Both the position numbers and the translations under genes were made by a program. Under the pieces are notes generated by a model. The model saw only the letters and a list, made by a program, of their open reading frames with translations. It was not told the DNA's origin and searched no databases. Positions 1 to 14,013 of a stretch of DNA of 64,000 nt are shown here, in pieces; the stretch's first letter is position 1; each line of letters opens with the position of its first letter. The stretch is taken from positions 11,440,880 to 11,504,879 of the forward strand of contig CM067349.1 of the NCBI GenBank assembly GCA_034190875.2, in the 5' to 3' direction. The DNA comes from Urechis unicinctus. Taxonomy: Eukaryota > Annelida > Polychaeta > Xenopneusta > Urechidae.

Positions 1-900
1 TGTTTTGAATTTGTAACGACTGTGACTTAAAGTTAGGTTCGATTGTATAGATTCATATCCACAGAGGGAAGATTACGCTGTAACCGCACCATCGACAGAG
101 GTAGGGATCACATCGTATGGTAAGTCAGGTTATACATTACGTTCATGCTTGCCAGATTGAAGACCCATACTTGCCGAATTCAAGGAATTAAAATATCATA
201 AAAATTGTTCGACCATCGTTTATCTTTGATATCAGAAAAAATATTGTCATCAGGTTACAAGGCATTACTGTGATAATTATGAAATCAGTCACTAGCCACA
301 ATTTGATGTAACAAGATGCAGATATATAGTGTATCAATCAGCAGGTTCGGGTTTGTCGGCTTGTATTGCGGTGTTGACCAATCAAATGCATGCGCTATTG
401 AAACTTCTTTGCACTTAAAGCACTAGAGATCTGGTAAAAATAACAATACTGGATAAGCACTCTACACGCTTGTAGATGATGGCTTCTTAGCTACGCTATG
501 ACTATATGAACCTATCCATTTATGGCAGCTGAATTTCCTCCGATAAGCTTGCTTAAACTGGCGGAATATTTCAATCCAGACACTTGTGCTATTATGTAAC
601 CAAATGTTGCTTCTGTAGACAGAACTTCTGATCACTAAATATCTCTACCCGGGCTTTGCTACATAATAACTCTTCTTTGAGACACGATTAGCAGCAGCAG
701 TTACACTTAGAAAAGGAGGCTTGGAACTCGAATAAGTTTACAGCCAAATATGCAAAACTCGTAAGATATCCATGGTCAACATTACTGGCCCTATCACTAA
801 ATGTAAGCTCGCGCCTTCCATTAACCACTGTCCCTTTTTTGTTGAGGTGGTCCGACTTTTTTGTTGAGGTCCATAGATGGTTGTTTGCATTGACACTGAT
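1..900. other. Non-coding stretch, no gene recognised
   Basis: I see no gene in this stretch. A 77-codon minus-strand frame at 688-921 has no recognisable motif. A short T-run plus GTTGAGGT word is repeated at about 836 and 858. The sequence does not clearly match the large repeat family that starts near 950. Confidence 0.5.
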
Positions 901-949
901 AGTTAAACTCATGAATTTCATGAATCCAGTTCAGTAATGAGTGATATAA

Positions 950-1640
950 CACCATATTGCTCATTCGTATACTTGTGCCCCTAGAAGCTAACAATATAAC
1001 CTCTATTCAACTCTATATGCGGGATATAGATTTTGTAGATTATAGTTCAAATAAAGAGCAAAGGACTGTCATAAGCCAATGCGGCGGTTGCAAGGTAAAC
1101 TACAGTAGATAGTAAGCTTGTTTGCTTGTCCGCGTGCCCTTCATGGATTAATATGGCGTAGGATAAAGTTTTTTACATTTTAGTCCTACGTTAAATTCAG
1201 TAATGAATGACTCGGCTATGAGGATCTGTATTTTTATCGTTAGTGTTAATGAAGAATGGCTGTCAATAACACATCACGCAAAGATTCGTGTGGCTTCATA
1301 ATCACATATGAGAGAAGTGACGGTGTCGGAGAGCACTTACAAGGGCAACAAAATATCGCAGTATGTGCTCGCTGATTCAAACAATGGGCTTGAAGTGAAC
1401 CACAAAAGATAAGGTTTTTTTCAATCTCTTGCTTTCGTTGTACATGTTAGTAGTCAGCCTGGGCATTAGTCATTGCGCTCCAGAGAAAGCACGTTGTACA
1501 GTTGAAAAGGTTAAGATGCTCGTTTAGACGCACTTGCTCTATGCATCCCGTACGAATAATTTTACAGAGAACGAAATATATATACCCGGAATAATTAAAA
1601 ATATTTGTTACCTGGGTAAATAATCACAGTGCGTTTTCAA
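950..1640 (+). repeat. Partial copy of the large diverged repeat family (variant X)
   Basis: Ordered landmarks shared with 22.0-23.15 kb, 48.16-48.78 kb, 7.1-8.3 kb and 52.7-53.8 kb are visible. They include the GAATGACTCGGCTATGAGG block near 1,205, the CACGCAAAGATTCGTG / CTTCATAATCACA block near 1,275, and the CATTGCGCTCCAGAG block near 1,472. The closest partner is 22.66-23.15 kb, which also ends in a CTGGGTAAAT-type block just before a TA microsatellite. No coding frame is conserved. Confidence 0.75.
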
Positions 1641-1666
1641 CCAATCAAATTATTAATAGAGCTATA

Positions 1667-1683
1667 TTTATATATTATATATT

Positions 1684-1730
<47 letters not shown>

Positions 1731-1759
1731 GTATATATATATACACATATGTATATATA

Positions 1760-1851
<92 letters not shown>
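1667..1851. repeat. TA microsatellite
   Basis: The block is almost pure (TA)n with a few CA interruptions near 1,695 and 1,741-1,752. The isoleucine-tyrosine frames that run through it are artefacts of the dinucleotide. It sits at the same place in its repeat unit as the TA block at 23.2 kb. Confidence 0.95.
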
Positions 1852-1855
<4 letters not shown>

Positions 1856-2039
1856 TTATGTTTTATGTCTGGAATGAACTTATTCATGCTTGTTTAGGAT
1901 GAAATGTCTAGCATCAGCATCCATGTTTCACGAGATGCATTTGACACATATGCATTCCCAAAAAAGACAGACGCCGTCATGTTCTCACTCGTCCGGTAGT
2001 CTCGGGTCACTCTAAAATTAAAAATAACTTCTCGTAATA

Positions 2040-2990
2040 AAACTAATCAGAGAAACAGGTCATTTAAGTTGTCGGCTAAGGAGTAAATAAGGTACAAAGT
2101 CAAAGCGGTGGCTGCTAGTTTTATCATCGTAAAATTTTTTTCACATGGACAAATATTGAATGGTGTTGAATCTATTATTTTGCGACAATCACGCATTTAA
2201 TTGCATATGCTATGATACTACCATTAGCTGTATATTAACTGCCCGGCACTGTTCGTTCGCATGCGATCTATCCGTGCATGTCCCCATTCACCAACTGTTC
2301 CACCCAGTTGCATTGATGACAGAAAGGATATCCATTTGTATGTATAAAGTCGAGCGTGGCTCATGCGTCTGCCTCATTTAAGATTGCAAACTTTTTAAAA
2401 CGCAACAACGCAAACATGAGCCAAGCCTTCAATATTGTTAGCCTCACTGGCACGTTATTCAATGAGTTAACAAAGCTTAAGATGATTGTATTCTACAGTT
2501 AAGTGTCATAAAGTGTACCCAACGGTGATTATCATTCAACATGCATCGACGGTGAAACTGGTGTCATTTATCTTCTTCTTCCTTGATTAAAACAACAGCC
2601 ATCACCTCGCATGTAAACCTTTGATATTAGATACAACCACGCGAAAGTGTACAAAACAACCGTGCTTAAGAACTCACTAATGGCTTAACTTCATTTGTGA
2701 GGTAGATGGTTGGATGTCGAGAAGCAGTCGTCATAGGCTTTGATGTTATAATGCATGCATGGTCTTCCCATCTCGAATTATAATAATAGGCAGGTAACAC
2801 AAAGAGCATTATGTCGAACGAATTTCAGTGAATAGTGTCTTTGAAGTTCTATTAGGTATACAAAAGGTCGCACAATCATACGACTATTTTGAACTAATGG
2901 TTTATGCGTCTTTGTCCCTACCGTCTGTATTGTAACCATGGATGACAGATATGAACACCGGCACTCATATTGTTTGATCGAACAATGGTG
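2040..2990 (+). repeat. Second partial copy of the large repeat family
   Basis: The GTCATAAAGTGTACCCAACGG block at about 2,505 is followed by ATTATCATTCAACATGCATCG and then by ACCTCGCATG near 2,607. This matches 7,790-7,900 and, more weakly, 22,420-22,500. The 71- and 73-codon frames here have no conserved counterpart in other copies and are treated as chance. Confidence 0.6.
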
Positions 2991-3182
2991 CAAATAATTC
3001 AGATATTTTTCTCGTCATAAAACACACCCGACATCGGCCACATCAAATGATTTGCAGAAAAAAAAAACCCAATGAACGAACCAATGCAGCAGACAAAATA
3101 AAGAGAAAAGAGCGCATATATCATCTGGCGTGAATTGCTTTGCGCGGCTAGAAATATACCTGAAATAAACAATATAGATGGG

Positions 3183-3575
<393 letters not shown>

Positions 3576-3879
3576 GTGGACATCGGATCTGGATTTCTCG
3601 GAAATCTATATGCAATGGCATTTCCTATAAAACTTCGTCGATCGGGGGGAGTAAGCATTGTGTGCGTAACAATAAATTTTTTTCAACGGCTCTTGATTTA
3701 TGATGTTTTCTAGTTTCTAAATCCCCCGTACATTTGAAACAAATTGCCCGTTCGCGCGAAGATTGAATATTCAGAACATTAAATAAAGATAACACAGTAC
3801 GACCGGCATAGTTACAGACACAAAAAGGCCCTTTACTTCGGTCTACGCACAATGTGACGTGCCTAGGTTAGTAACCTTG

Positions 3880-4700
3880 AATTACATTATTGCTGTCGAT
3901 TCGCGACTACGGTGACAATCTTAGTGCTGTTACGTAATGGGCAACAAAACTTGATGCATACATCAACGGAGACGAAATGGTGGGCCCGTGCAGGAAACTT
4001 CCGTTCGTTGGTCACCTTCATGGGCCAGATCCAGGCAAGGTAGAAGATCGCCGATCCATGAAAGAGGCCAACGACATCCTCGGATTGCAAACCTCCAAGG
4101 ATACTGTTAATTGCATAAGCTGCTTCACGCAACGTCTGTCGCGCATTGGGCCACAGTAAGGACCAACCTTCTCAATAATGATATTATCAAACTGCAGTTC
4201 GTCGATAGTTTGAAGACTCTCACACTGGACTCTCTTTTGAAGAGCAAGCATGGCACTGGCGGAGGCCGGAAGTCGATACTCAAACATCCATAGGCAAGCG
4301 GTAGACATCGTGCTTTGACTCAGGTAATTATACTACTATGCTTACGTCCCTTAATGAACTGAACCGATCACAAGCCGCTGTTGTCGATCGTCTACGATAA
4401 CATCTGCAACGCTCCACCGCGACAAGTCAGATTGCTTCAACGTCTTCAACGCCCGACTTTGAATTGTGCTATGTCCCTTGAAAGGACATACCACACGCCT
4501 ATGCATTATATAAGGGCCACGACTTTCAAAGCCAGAAACATAAAATGACTCACATTCACACTTAATGGCCTATCCCTCCCAGATCACATACATTCCTGAA
4601 GAAAGCGAACAACAGCCAGCTCGCTGTGGTATGGAAAAAACATCTGCAAAGGCTTGCCCAAAATATCGGTAGAAATGTCCTTGTCAATATTGGTTCTATC
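3880..4700 (-). pseudogene. Possible decayed coding region, unrecognised
   Basis: This patch is less AT-rich than its surroundings and has overlapping long frames. On the minus strand one frame (4,018-4,308, 96 codons) and a second (3,887-4,132, 81 codons) overlap near 4,130. They could be one protein broken by a frameshift: the first holds LPASASAMLALQKRVQCE and the second HGSAIFYLAWIWPMKVTNE. On the plus strand a 47-codon open stretch near 4,600-4,735 and the 60-codon frames at 3,977-4,159 and 4,111-4,293 compete with this reading. No domain is recognised and the true strand is uncertain. A chance cluster of frames is a real alternative. Confidence 0.2.
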
Positions 4701-5189
4701 GTGACGAATAGGGCGTCGAAGACAGAATTATTCTGACGGCCCCATAATTGTTATTCCAAGATACGGGCGGAAGGCTCAGTGTTCTAGGACAGTATCAACT
4801 GCGAAATCGAGCAGGTTATGCAGTCCTTTACTCCCTGTAAATCGCGCAAGGCAAACCATTCAAAGGAAACACTGACTCCGCATACTGAGCTTGCCCTAGC
4901 ATAGAGCAGCAGTGCAGACCCGCCTCGCAGGAGATCAAACCGTCATGTGAAACCATGAAAGTGAGCCATCGACTGCTTCCTGGTGTCGTCAGCTATCACA
5001 GATGTCCACTTTAGTTTATTTGCTGACTACTCCAGATAATGCGCATGGCATTAATATTAAAGTCATTGTTCTGTTCCTTGTAATTGAAGAAAATGCTTCG
5101 CTATAAGAAGCTTGAATAGACGAAATCTCGAAACCCGTCAGTCTATCGTTTTCCGCTGACGTGGGAAATGCTCACCTTGCCTGAAAATC

Positions 5190-8100
5190 GTGTCCGCATT
5201 TCTACTTGATTATCCTCATTATTACGTTCATCTGTGGCTAGAGCGCATTAATAGTTGCTCATTTAAAATCGCTATCGGCATACGACCTTCCGGCAGAAGT
5301 TATCGCTTTACAAGACATCGATGTTTCAGTCATTAGGTAAAACGCTCTTCCGCAGCCTGAGGAAACTATTAATAACACCCCGAAATGGAGTGCTCGTTCG
5401 GTAACAGCTACCTCGAACGGACTCGATAGTTTATTATTAGTTAACGCATTTGTACGGTGCTTTGCTATATCAATAAACTGACTTATTCTTGCGCTTATCT
5501 GATGGAATATTCCTCCCATTTAATTTACGATAGGTAATTTGATAGATTGTTATTGTTGCCTCATAGCGACATGCTCGTTGCACACAAAAATTATTAGTAT
5601 ATAAACTCCATCCCAAAGAATAGTGCGTATAAGATATGTTAAGAGAACCAGACCAATTAACCATACATTGGAGCCATATTTGGCTCCCGATCCCTCATCA
5701 TTCTTTTCAACCAAAATCAACGCCATTCACTTTGCTTAACAAACCATTCAGATTCCACCCTGTATCACGCAATATAACCATGGAATTTCGGCACGAAACA
5801 TCGTTGTGTGACAAATAATGATGCGCGATGACGAGTCAACACTTATGTTGCTGTGGTTAAATTTATCCAGTGATGCAATTGTCTGATAACACACAAAGTT
5901 TAGTGTGATGGGTCCAAACAAGCTTCCAATCCCTCACCTTTCATCTCAACCCATGCCATTCACTTAGCTTGACTAACCATTCAGTTGCCTTCCTCTGCCA
6001 CGTAAAATACCCTGGACTTGGTGCCCGGAACATCAAGTGTGACCAATCATAATGCTCGATGACGAGTTTCAGTTTTTGTAGCCTCGATTTGGAACACGAT
6101 TTATGCTAGAAGTTAGTGCGTTATATTTACATGCTTTTCCATTCAATTATGCGTCGCAGTGCGACTGAGGGAAGTATCGTTATAGGCCGCACAGGTAGTT
6201 TCATGGTGTTTAATCATACTACTTGAACCAAGGCAGCCATCTATGATGTTAGGATCGGTGGTACAATAAGCGGTGTGGCAAGGTAGTCATCCTAGTCACC
6301 CATTAAAAGAGCTACCACATATGACGGACACACAACCTTTCGGTACGGGTCCATTTGATGTTTTAGCTCTTTGTTTGGATAAGTGCATGATCTCTGAGTA
6401 TATTTTATATAAAGGAGAAGAGGAGAAAGCTAATAGCATCATGATATGTATATATTTCTAAAGATTCCTACGATGTTGATAATCCGTGCAATTTCAAATG
6501 TCGGAACGATTATGAAATGCGGAAAAATAGGCATCATTTGTTGAATAAGTCTTTCAAACAGTTACACGTGCTAAAAGTCGTAGCAAAGCTTAATTTTCAG
6601 ACAATATCGACAAATTAACCATAAACGCGTACAGCTTATACGTCATGTTGTCCGAGACAATATGTCAAGTTATTGTCGCTCTCAACTTTACTGAACGGAC
6701 CCAAACAACGTTTCCTACACCTACGAGTCTGCTTCATGAATGTTTTGTTTTTCATCTGATTTGTCACTGTTGAGATCCGGCTGATGCTATTCATAAGGAC
6801 TTCAACAGGGCCCGATTATAAATGAGATTCAGCGAGCATGGTAACATTAGCTCGACACTGTATTATATTGAAGCCCACCCGAGCTAGACGCTTTGATACA
6901 TGGAAGCCCGAGGGCAAATAACAATTGAATATAGCAGAATCAGATTTTACAAACATTGTCCAAGGAGTCGGGAGTTGGTCCACCCACTAAATGTATATAT
7001 ATCATGAAGATTTTAGTGCTAAAGCTTTATTTAAACAGAGGAGAATAATAAATACAAAGTGGATGCACTTTGGTAGCGGTACATATCACAGGAAGCAAAA
7101 TGAGCTATCAACCCTAGTTTACATATAGAGCAAAGGACTGCGGTTGCAGGTTAGATTTCAGTTGATAATTTGCATTTTAACTTTAGATTCGTATAAGTGA
7201 TCGACTTGTGTGCTTGGTCCCAGTCGCAAACGATTGCCGCCAATTACCGCGCTGAATGAAAGACGATTCGATTCTTGTTCACGAAATACGTAGTCAATCC
7301 TAGTTGTACCTAACAACCACCTTATAACCATTCGGTCATTACAATAAGCAGCATAGAAGTTACAAAAAGTAAACCAATGCTATTTAAATTTTTTGGGACA
7401 ATTTGTACATCTTTTGTCAAACAATGAAAAACTTTGAATGCTTTAATCTGGGACAATAAGCACTGAATTGCAGGAACCCCGATATGATAATTTAAAGTAA
7501 ACCAACACAGCATTGCTCACAATTATGCTATCTATGCATGCACGGTCCCAGTTACAAACAGTTGCTGCCTATTACCGTGCTCTTATAATGATTATCAATT
7601 TGTTTTGAATACATAAAGCGTAGCTCAAGCATACATCTTCTTTGTTTATGCTTACATGCTTGTTAGTTGCACACAAACACAGATTTCAGCCAAATGTACG
7701 CTAACTCACAACATTGAATCGTGCGAGCGTCACTGACATGATGTTCATTGAGTAACCCAACCACTAGATGTATTTATTTTACAACCAAGTGTCATGAAGC
7801 GTTTCCAATAGTGATGATCATTCAAAATACATCGCGGGAGAAACTGTTATCGTTCCCCTACCACTTTCTTTTAATCACAACAAAAGCAAAAACCTCGCAT
7901 GATTGATCTTGTCAAGCTTAAAGATTAGCAACAGCCGTCTGATAGTATGTATAATAATTGTGCTCAAGACGTTTTCCACGGTTGTAAGTTTAGTCCAATC
8001 ATCAATTTAATTATAAATGGCTTGGCTTTGAGGATCTGCGTCCTTACTGCAATTGTAAATGTACAGATGATTTCAATAACATATCAGACAACGGTTCAAG

Positions 8101-10983
8101 CGGCTTCATAATCAGACATCAGAGAGTACAAGAGAGCACGTACGAGGCCACGGTATATCGTAGTACAAGCATATTGATTCATTTAACGTAGGCAGTCGTA
8201 TACAATAGAGAAGTGTTTTTTACTTGTCCTCCTGCTTGTGTTTTGCAATAGGAGTAGTTGCTGCGCTCCGTAGAGAGCGCATACGAATATTCCAAAAGTT
8301 CATTGACTTAGAAGAGCAAGTGTAATGCTGGATAAGAAGGCCACGTAGGGTATATCCAGTTCGCATGACCGGATATATATTCCATGACTTGTGAGCGGTT
8401 TTGTCAAATATTGTTATCTGCAACCCTTAAACATCTAGCCATCACAATGCATTCAAAGGCGATCACTATACATTTTGGCAGATACACGTCTGTTATTTGG
8501 CATGTAAAGTTAGTTATTTCAGCGAAATGGTTGAGAAATGTTGGATTTAACTGTTTCCAAGATGCCTAAAAACTGATTATCGCCAGGGTAAGTTTAGGGA
8601 ATCAAACTGGCGTCTAGGCATTTTACCGCCACAAATGGTAAGTTTTTACATCCCGCAAAGAATTACCTTATCATCCATGTTGGTAATGGTCCTAAATCAC
8701 TCGACGGTGGACCTGCCCTAGTTATATATTAACGTATTTCACTTTCCGATGCTTGATTGAATATATTGGCCCTGTAGCCAGATATCAAATGTTCATGCTA
8801 TGCTGGTCTCATTGAATCGAGCCTAAAACTAGATGCATTTATGGGAATAGTCCAGGGCCTGATTACCCGATCATCGTAGGGAAACATCAATCGTCACAGG
8901 CGACACATTTTCTTAGCTATCAATTTTCAACAAACAGCCTTCCGCAAAACCTTGTACAAACCTAGAAGTAGCAGAGGAATTCAGCTGAGCTTGATTCGTA
9001 AGTTAAGTCGAGTAGGTCACTTAATGTTTGCTAAAATAATTTTCATGATAAAATTTTCGAATATTGCTCCACACATATCAAGTGGCCAGTACTTATCACA
9101 TGAGAACATTCCCTTTGACTTGAATAACCTCTGCTAACGAAATGACTTAACGTCAATTTGTTTAATCGAATATAAAACACCCCAGCCAAATTCCACATAA
9201 AATGAAAACTTTAAGACATCTGATGAGGCACACGATGTATTAATTGCAACCAACAACTCACCCCTACAGTCCTATCAATTATATTTGCTTCACAACTGTT
9301 TAGATGCAAATTCATATTGACACCTAGAGAGTTTCGTTCCACATGCTTGCCAGAAACATGTATTCATTTGTGGCTCAATATGTTGTACTTAACGATATCA
9401 ATTGCTGCATAGTTCTATATTTTCTTACGCTGTGTTAAGAAACATTTGTTATAGGGTTATAACCTGTAGATATCCAAGTAATACGCATGCGGTTGCTCTG
9501 AACATAAGGGTGTATGTTTGAATACCACGATAATGCTCAATCTGGTTTAACATGGCAATTTAGCTAACAAACAAGTTAGCATCAAGTTATTATAACCACT
9601 CTTTGTCATGCATGGCTCATGAATACCTGAATGACATGACATAGCAAGCGTCAATCTATACAGGTAGAGGGTTGATAAGTTATGACAGCCAGTTCTACAT
9701 CAGCCGGCCTGGTAGAATAATCGCTACTGTGTAATCAAACCACACACACACATACTTTAATATCTGTTCAACTGTTCAAAGCACTAGATGAATTATTCTC
9801 CGCATAACCCCTCTGTCTGTATTTTATTTGAGTCAGACATATGACAAAAACACACATGACATGACTTTTACCCAACAAGTGAATATGTTTCTGCCGCTTT
9901 ATCAGTTGTCGGGGGAGAGATGTGTGGCGCATTCCTCTTCTTTACCTATGATGTGAATCAAGATGCGACTATATTCATCGGGTTAATCAGATATTTGTTT
10001 GTCATAGCGCAATTATACAGCAAAAACGGTACGTGGCTATGTAGTCTTCAGCCAAGTGGTTATATAAATAGATGCATTATCACGCTACGATTGACAGATT
10101 AAGGATCAATCAAATATATATAAATAAGGACCTAGACGTAATCCGCAAAGTTAAATGCACGCTTTCTTGAATGTCGCTTGCCTTATGGAGACATGCACAA
10201 ATTCTGGTGGAAGGTGCGGTATTCAAATGCGATAGCAAGGCCAGTTATTGAGTTGATCCGGCATGGTTATGCTGTTGAGATAGATAGTAAGGCTGGAAAA
10301 AAAATCATCGCTCAATACCTACATATCTTTCATCCCTGCCTTTGTGTAGCTCAATGTTGCATTCGTAGATCGCGATACACATTGTTGGATATTTTTATAC
10401 ATGTGTTTAATGCTGGTGATATATCTGATTGATCGTCTATGAGAACTTGATAGTCATTGCTACATATATGGGAGACAAACAATAAGAAAACATAGCTTCT
10501 ATGAGTTTTACTGCACAGTAATCGTGCCGGCTTTAGTACAGGGACGTTTGTAACTGTCAATGACATTGGTATCTTTTGGCAAGTAACGTCACTAGGGCAG
10601 ATGCTGTTAATTGACCATCGTCAGCCGTTATCACGTTATGACAAAACCTCGATACTTGTACGACTAACGTTTTCTGCCAACTTGGAACGGCTTGTCTTAC
10701 CCGGTAGTCATCGTGTCAGCATTTCCATTTAATTATCATATAATTGTAATTAGATCCTTTTGTGCCTAGAGCGCACTCATAATTGATCGTTTAAGACTGC
10801 TTTCGGCAGAAAACCTTGCTGTATGAATATTTGGTTTACGAGATGCCGAGTTTTCGAGGTTATGGTAACATTACATTCCGCAGCCTGAGGTTTATTTAAA
10901 TTACACCCCAGAAGGGAGCATTAACTCATAAGCAGGTACCCCGGTCGTACTGGTACGGTCCCTTGCTTAAACAAAGCTACCAA
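5190..10983 (+). repeat. Most continuous unit of the large diverged repeat family
   Basis: This is the best-ordered copy. Landmarks in order are GATTATC...GTTCATCTGTGGCTAGAGCGC (about 5,207), GTGACAAATAATGATGC (about 5,808), CACCCATTAAAAGAGC (about 6,297), GCGGAAAAATAGGCATC (about 6,520), GATCCGGCTGATGCTATTC (about 6,774), CCAGTCGCAAACGATTGCC (about 7,220), TCATAATCAGACATCAGAG (about 8,106), AAACTAGATGCATTTATGGG (about 8,826), and TGTCAATGACATTGGTATC (about 10,555). The first landmark recurs near 10,730, giving a period of about 5.5 kb. The same order is found at 46.5-58 kb. At 10,983 the match stops and unrelated DNA begins, resuming near 20,996. No conserved reading frame runs through the copies. 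Confidence 0.8.
5682..6085 (+). repeat. Local tandem duplication inside the repeat unit
   Basis: Two diverged copies lie about 246 bp apart. Both begin with ...CCCTCA and run through GCCATTCACTT, AACCATTCAG and ATGACGAGT. The second copy is closer to the single versions at 37.4 kb and 21.0 kb. Confidence 0.65.
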
Positions 10984-12640
10984 AGAAACAAAAACCGGAC
11001 CATATCTATACCAAGCCAAAGTGAGAAAAAGGGACCATTTACATACCAAATCCTCTGAAAAAAGACCCATTCATATATATGAGGCCGAAAAAACATACCC
11101 CGTCACGCGGCACATATATACTAACTCTATACACTGAAGTGTCCCCCCCCCCGGCCATCCATATACCAAACTAGCCCTACAAGACGTCTGCGTAGACGTC
11201 TTACCGTTTCTCGAAACAACGCAACGCAATTATTTGTAGATCGATTCAGACAACTACCAAACACCAAACATACACAAGTGATGGAGTTATAGAATGCAAT
11301 GATGTTTTACTGACAATTTCATCCCTTTTCGGCTGGTGATTTCATCCGTGGTAATTAGTTTTAGTTCGATCAATTTGGGAAGCGGTAAAAAGTCAGAAAC
11401 ACAGCAACATGTTTGTTTACAAGTTCAAGACCACATGCATTGCGCATGCACAGAAAGACAAAGACTAATGCTAAGCCCGGGGGGGGGGGGAGTGTAAAGA
11501 TATAGTATACATGTGCCGCACGAAGGGGGTGTTTTTTTCAACATCTCGACTTTTACGACGGGTTAGACATTCGCATAATACCTTGTACGATGGAGTATAC
11601 TTTTTCTCATTTTCAACGAGTACAACGGGTACGGGTTTTTGAGGTCCCGCGGCACACCCCTATCCGAGTTAGGGTAAGTGCCCCCCACTTGGGATGCTAA
11701 GGCAATGCGGGAAATCGCGAGAATTAATAGTTTCCAAAATGACATCGTATCGCGATTTGTTCGGAAACAAACTATCGATGCCATTTATTGAAGAATAGCG
11801 TCGAGTGGTGGTAAGTTTTTTGGCGCGCATAGTCTATTTTTTGTAAAGGCTCTTGATATATGTTATTTTCTAGGTACGCATAGTAGTCCTTCAACCCAAA
11901 CGAGAACTTGCCGACTGTGTTTGACGAACTCTTCGTAACGGTATAAATTCATGTTACCGTTACACCGGAGCTAATACCAAACTAACGATTCAGACTGAAA
12001 AATTACGTTTATTAAGCTTCGCAACTCCAAAAATAATTTGCTGATACCAACGGTGCTTTGGTTTGTAACGGCAAGGCAGTTAATTAGATAGCGGCCACTA
12101 AATAAAGAAATGTTTGACTCGGGCCCACAAGCTATCAACGAGCGCCCCAGGGCGTCCGGCCGGTCCATGAGGTAGACGATATTGCAGGAAACAATGGAAG
12201 GAGAACGTTCAGTTTTGACATTTCTGTTTGCTCATCATGCCATAAAACTTGTCTTTAAAACAACGCAACCACGCAGGCTGATAGGGCTGGCTCTCATTGA
12301 CCAAGGGGACTAGAGCACAAACACCCAATATTGAGCATCATATTGGATACCCATCACAAAAATATCCATTGCTATACTCGCTGTCAAAAATACGCACATA
12401 TTAGTATACCAGGTCATTGCCAAAAAAACCGACATATTACATTTGTATACCAAAACGCCCCATTACCGACCCAAATTGTCGGCACAACCCCACTAACCTC
12501 CACATAGTGAGAACACCCCCCCCACACACACACACACCCCACCAGGCTATCAATACATTGCCCTTAGTGATTCGTTTCTGCGAGATTTACATAGAGCAAT
12601 GAGTTCTTAGGTACTATTAGACATATACTGTCAATTCACA
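10984..12640. other. Unique insertion flank with homopolymer runs and degenerate ATATACCAAA words
   Basis: No gene is recognised. The stretch has a C-run at about 11,143-11,152, a G-run at about 11,479-11,490, and a CA run near 12,522-12,537. The words CATATACCAAA, TATACCAAGCC and GTATACCAAAACG are scattered through 11.0-11.2 and 12.35-12.5 kb. These look like an old degenerate short-period array. Frames up to 73 codons on the minus strand (for example 11,563-11,784) have no recognised motif. Confidence 0.5.
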
Positions 12641-12654
12641 TGTTTGACGTACAT

Positions 12655-13108
12655 TCATTCATACATACATACATACATACATACATACATACATACATAC
12701 ATACATACATACATACATACATACATACATACATACATACATACATACATACATACATACATACATACATACATACATACATACATACATACATACATAC
12801 ATACATACATACATACATACATACATACACATACACATACATACATACATAATACATACATACATACATGCATACATACATACATACATACATACATACG
12901 TACGTACATACTACATACATACACATACATACATACATACATACATACATACATACATACATACATACACATACATACATACATACATACATACATACAT
13001 ACATACATACATACATACATACATACATACATACATACATACATACATACATACATACATACATACATACATACATACATACATACATACATACGTACAT
13101 ACGTACAT
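12655..13108. repeat. CATA tetranucleotide microsatellite
   Basis: The block is about 450 bp of (CATA)n with occasional CACA, GTAC and ATAATA interruptions. All six frames give Tyr-Ile-His-Thr or Met-Tyr-Val-Cys repeats up to 173 codons. They are by-products of a 4-base unit and are not proteins. Confidence 0.98.
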
Positions 13109-13351
13109 GATTTTTGTGGGTGCAAGTTTATGATCCGTACATGCGTACGTTTGTTGGAATGTTAATGATGCTTATTTGATTTGCCAACTGCTGGATCTGT
13201 CCTTTAAATTAACCATCGCCCAATACGACCCGATCATATTTGGTCTTCCAAAATTGTCCTCCCACCAAAAACAAAATACTTTACCCCTGGGTAAAAGTGA
13301 ATGGTAATCGGATACGCCATACAGATTAGTGTGTTGTGTTTTAATTCAAGT

Positions 13352-13457
13352 GGACGACGTTAATATGTGGCATATAATGCGGAGCACGCGGACGACGTTA
13401 ATATGTGACATATAATGCGGAGCACGCGGACGACGTTAATATGTGACATATAATGCG
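13352..13457 (+). repeat. 38-bp minisatellite, about 2.8 copies
   Basis: The unit begins GGACGACGTTAATATGTG and ends GCGGAGCACGC. Copies start at 13,352, 13,390 and 13,428 with nearly no substitutions, so the array is young compared with its surroundings. Confidence 0.9.
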
Positions 13458-13621
13458 ATGCTATCTGGACGCATTAGCGCTCTATTTCATGTACATGAAT
13501 CATGAACCCTGTGCCTGGTACCCGGCACAATATGTGCGGTACTGATTAAGTGCACACAGGTATTTTATACCAGAACAAATGTGCAGAAGTACTTACCTAT
13601 TTATGTGGGGTTCATCTGCAT

Positions 13622-13693
13622 GGGATGGGGAGGTGTGGAAGGGGGTTGGGTGGGGGGGGGGGAGGGTGGTTGCGGGTTGTGGGGGTGGGGGGT
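13622..13693 (+). other. G-rich tract with G-quadruplex potential
   Basis: Several runs of three or more G on the plus strand are separated by short loops, including a run of twelve or so G near 13,652. The 74-codon frame crossing it is glycine-rich only because of this tract. Confidence 0.6.
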
Positions 13694-13981
13694 TATCACT
13701 GTAAAAGTTACTATCATATCGTTTTGATTAACTGTGTTTTGTTAACGGTCTTAAGGGCCGATGCTGACAAATGAAAGATATTGTTAACTAGCATATTACT
13801 TTGCATGGCCTGAGCTGACCAGCCTGCCTTGTCCCTAGCATTGAAGGCATTTTTACCTTGAAGGCATATAATGCCTCAGGGAAGACTTTTTTTCATCGAA
13901 ATATTGCACATCTGTGCATACTTGCAATTGGCTAGGTGCATATTTTGGAGAAGATTGACAAGCATACTCAAAGTTCAGTTC

Positions 13982-14013
13982 GGACATCATGGAGATAACA
14001 AATCATGATGTCC
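13982..14013. repeat. Short inverted repeat (10-bp perfect arms, 12-nt loop)
   Basis: GGACATCATG at 13,982-13,991 is the exact reverse complement of CATGATGTCC at 14,004-14,013. It lies just downstream of the transposase gene's 3' end. It could be part of an element terminus, but no partner was found on the other side. Confidence 0.5.

Noticed and set aside
1629-1877. Ile-Tyr-rich frames here and at 3.0-3.6, 23.4, 24.2-24.4, 42.8-43.0 and 59.0-59.6 kb
   Set aside because: They are translations of TA tracts, with no complexity of their own.
12636-13165. Six overlapping frames of 65-173 codons with Tyr-Ile-His-Thr or Met-Tyr-Val-Cys repeats
   Set aside because: They are translations of a CATA microsatellite and appear in all frames.
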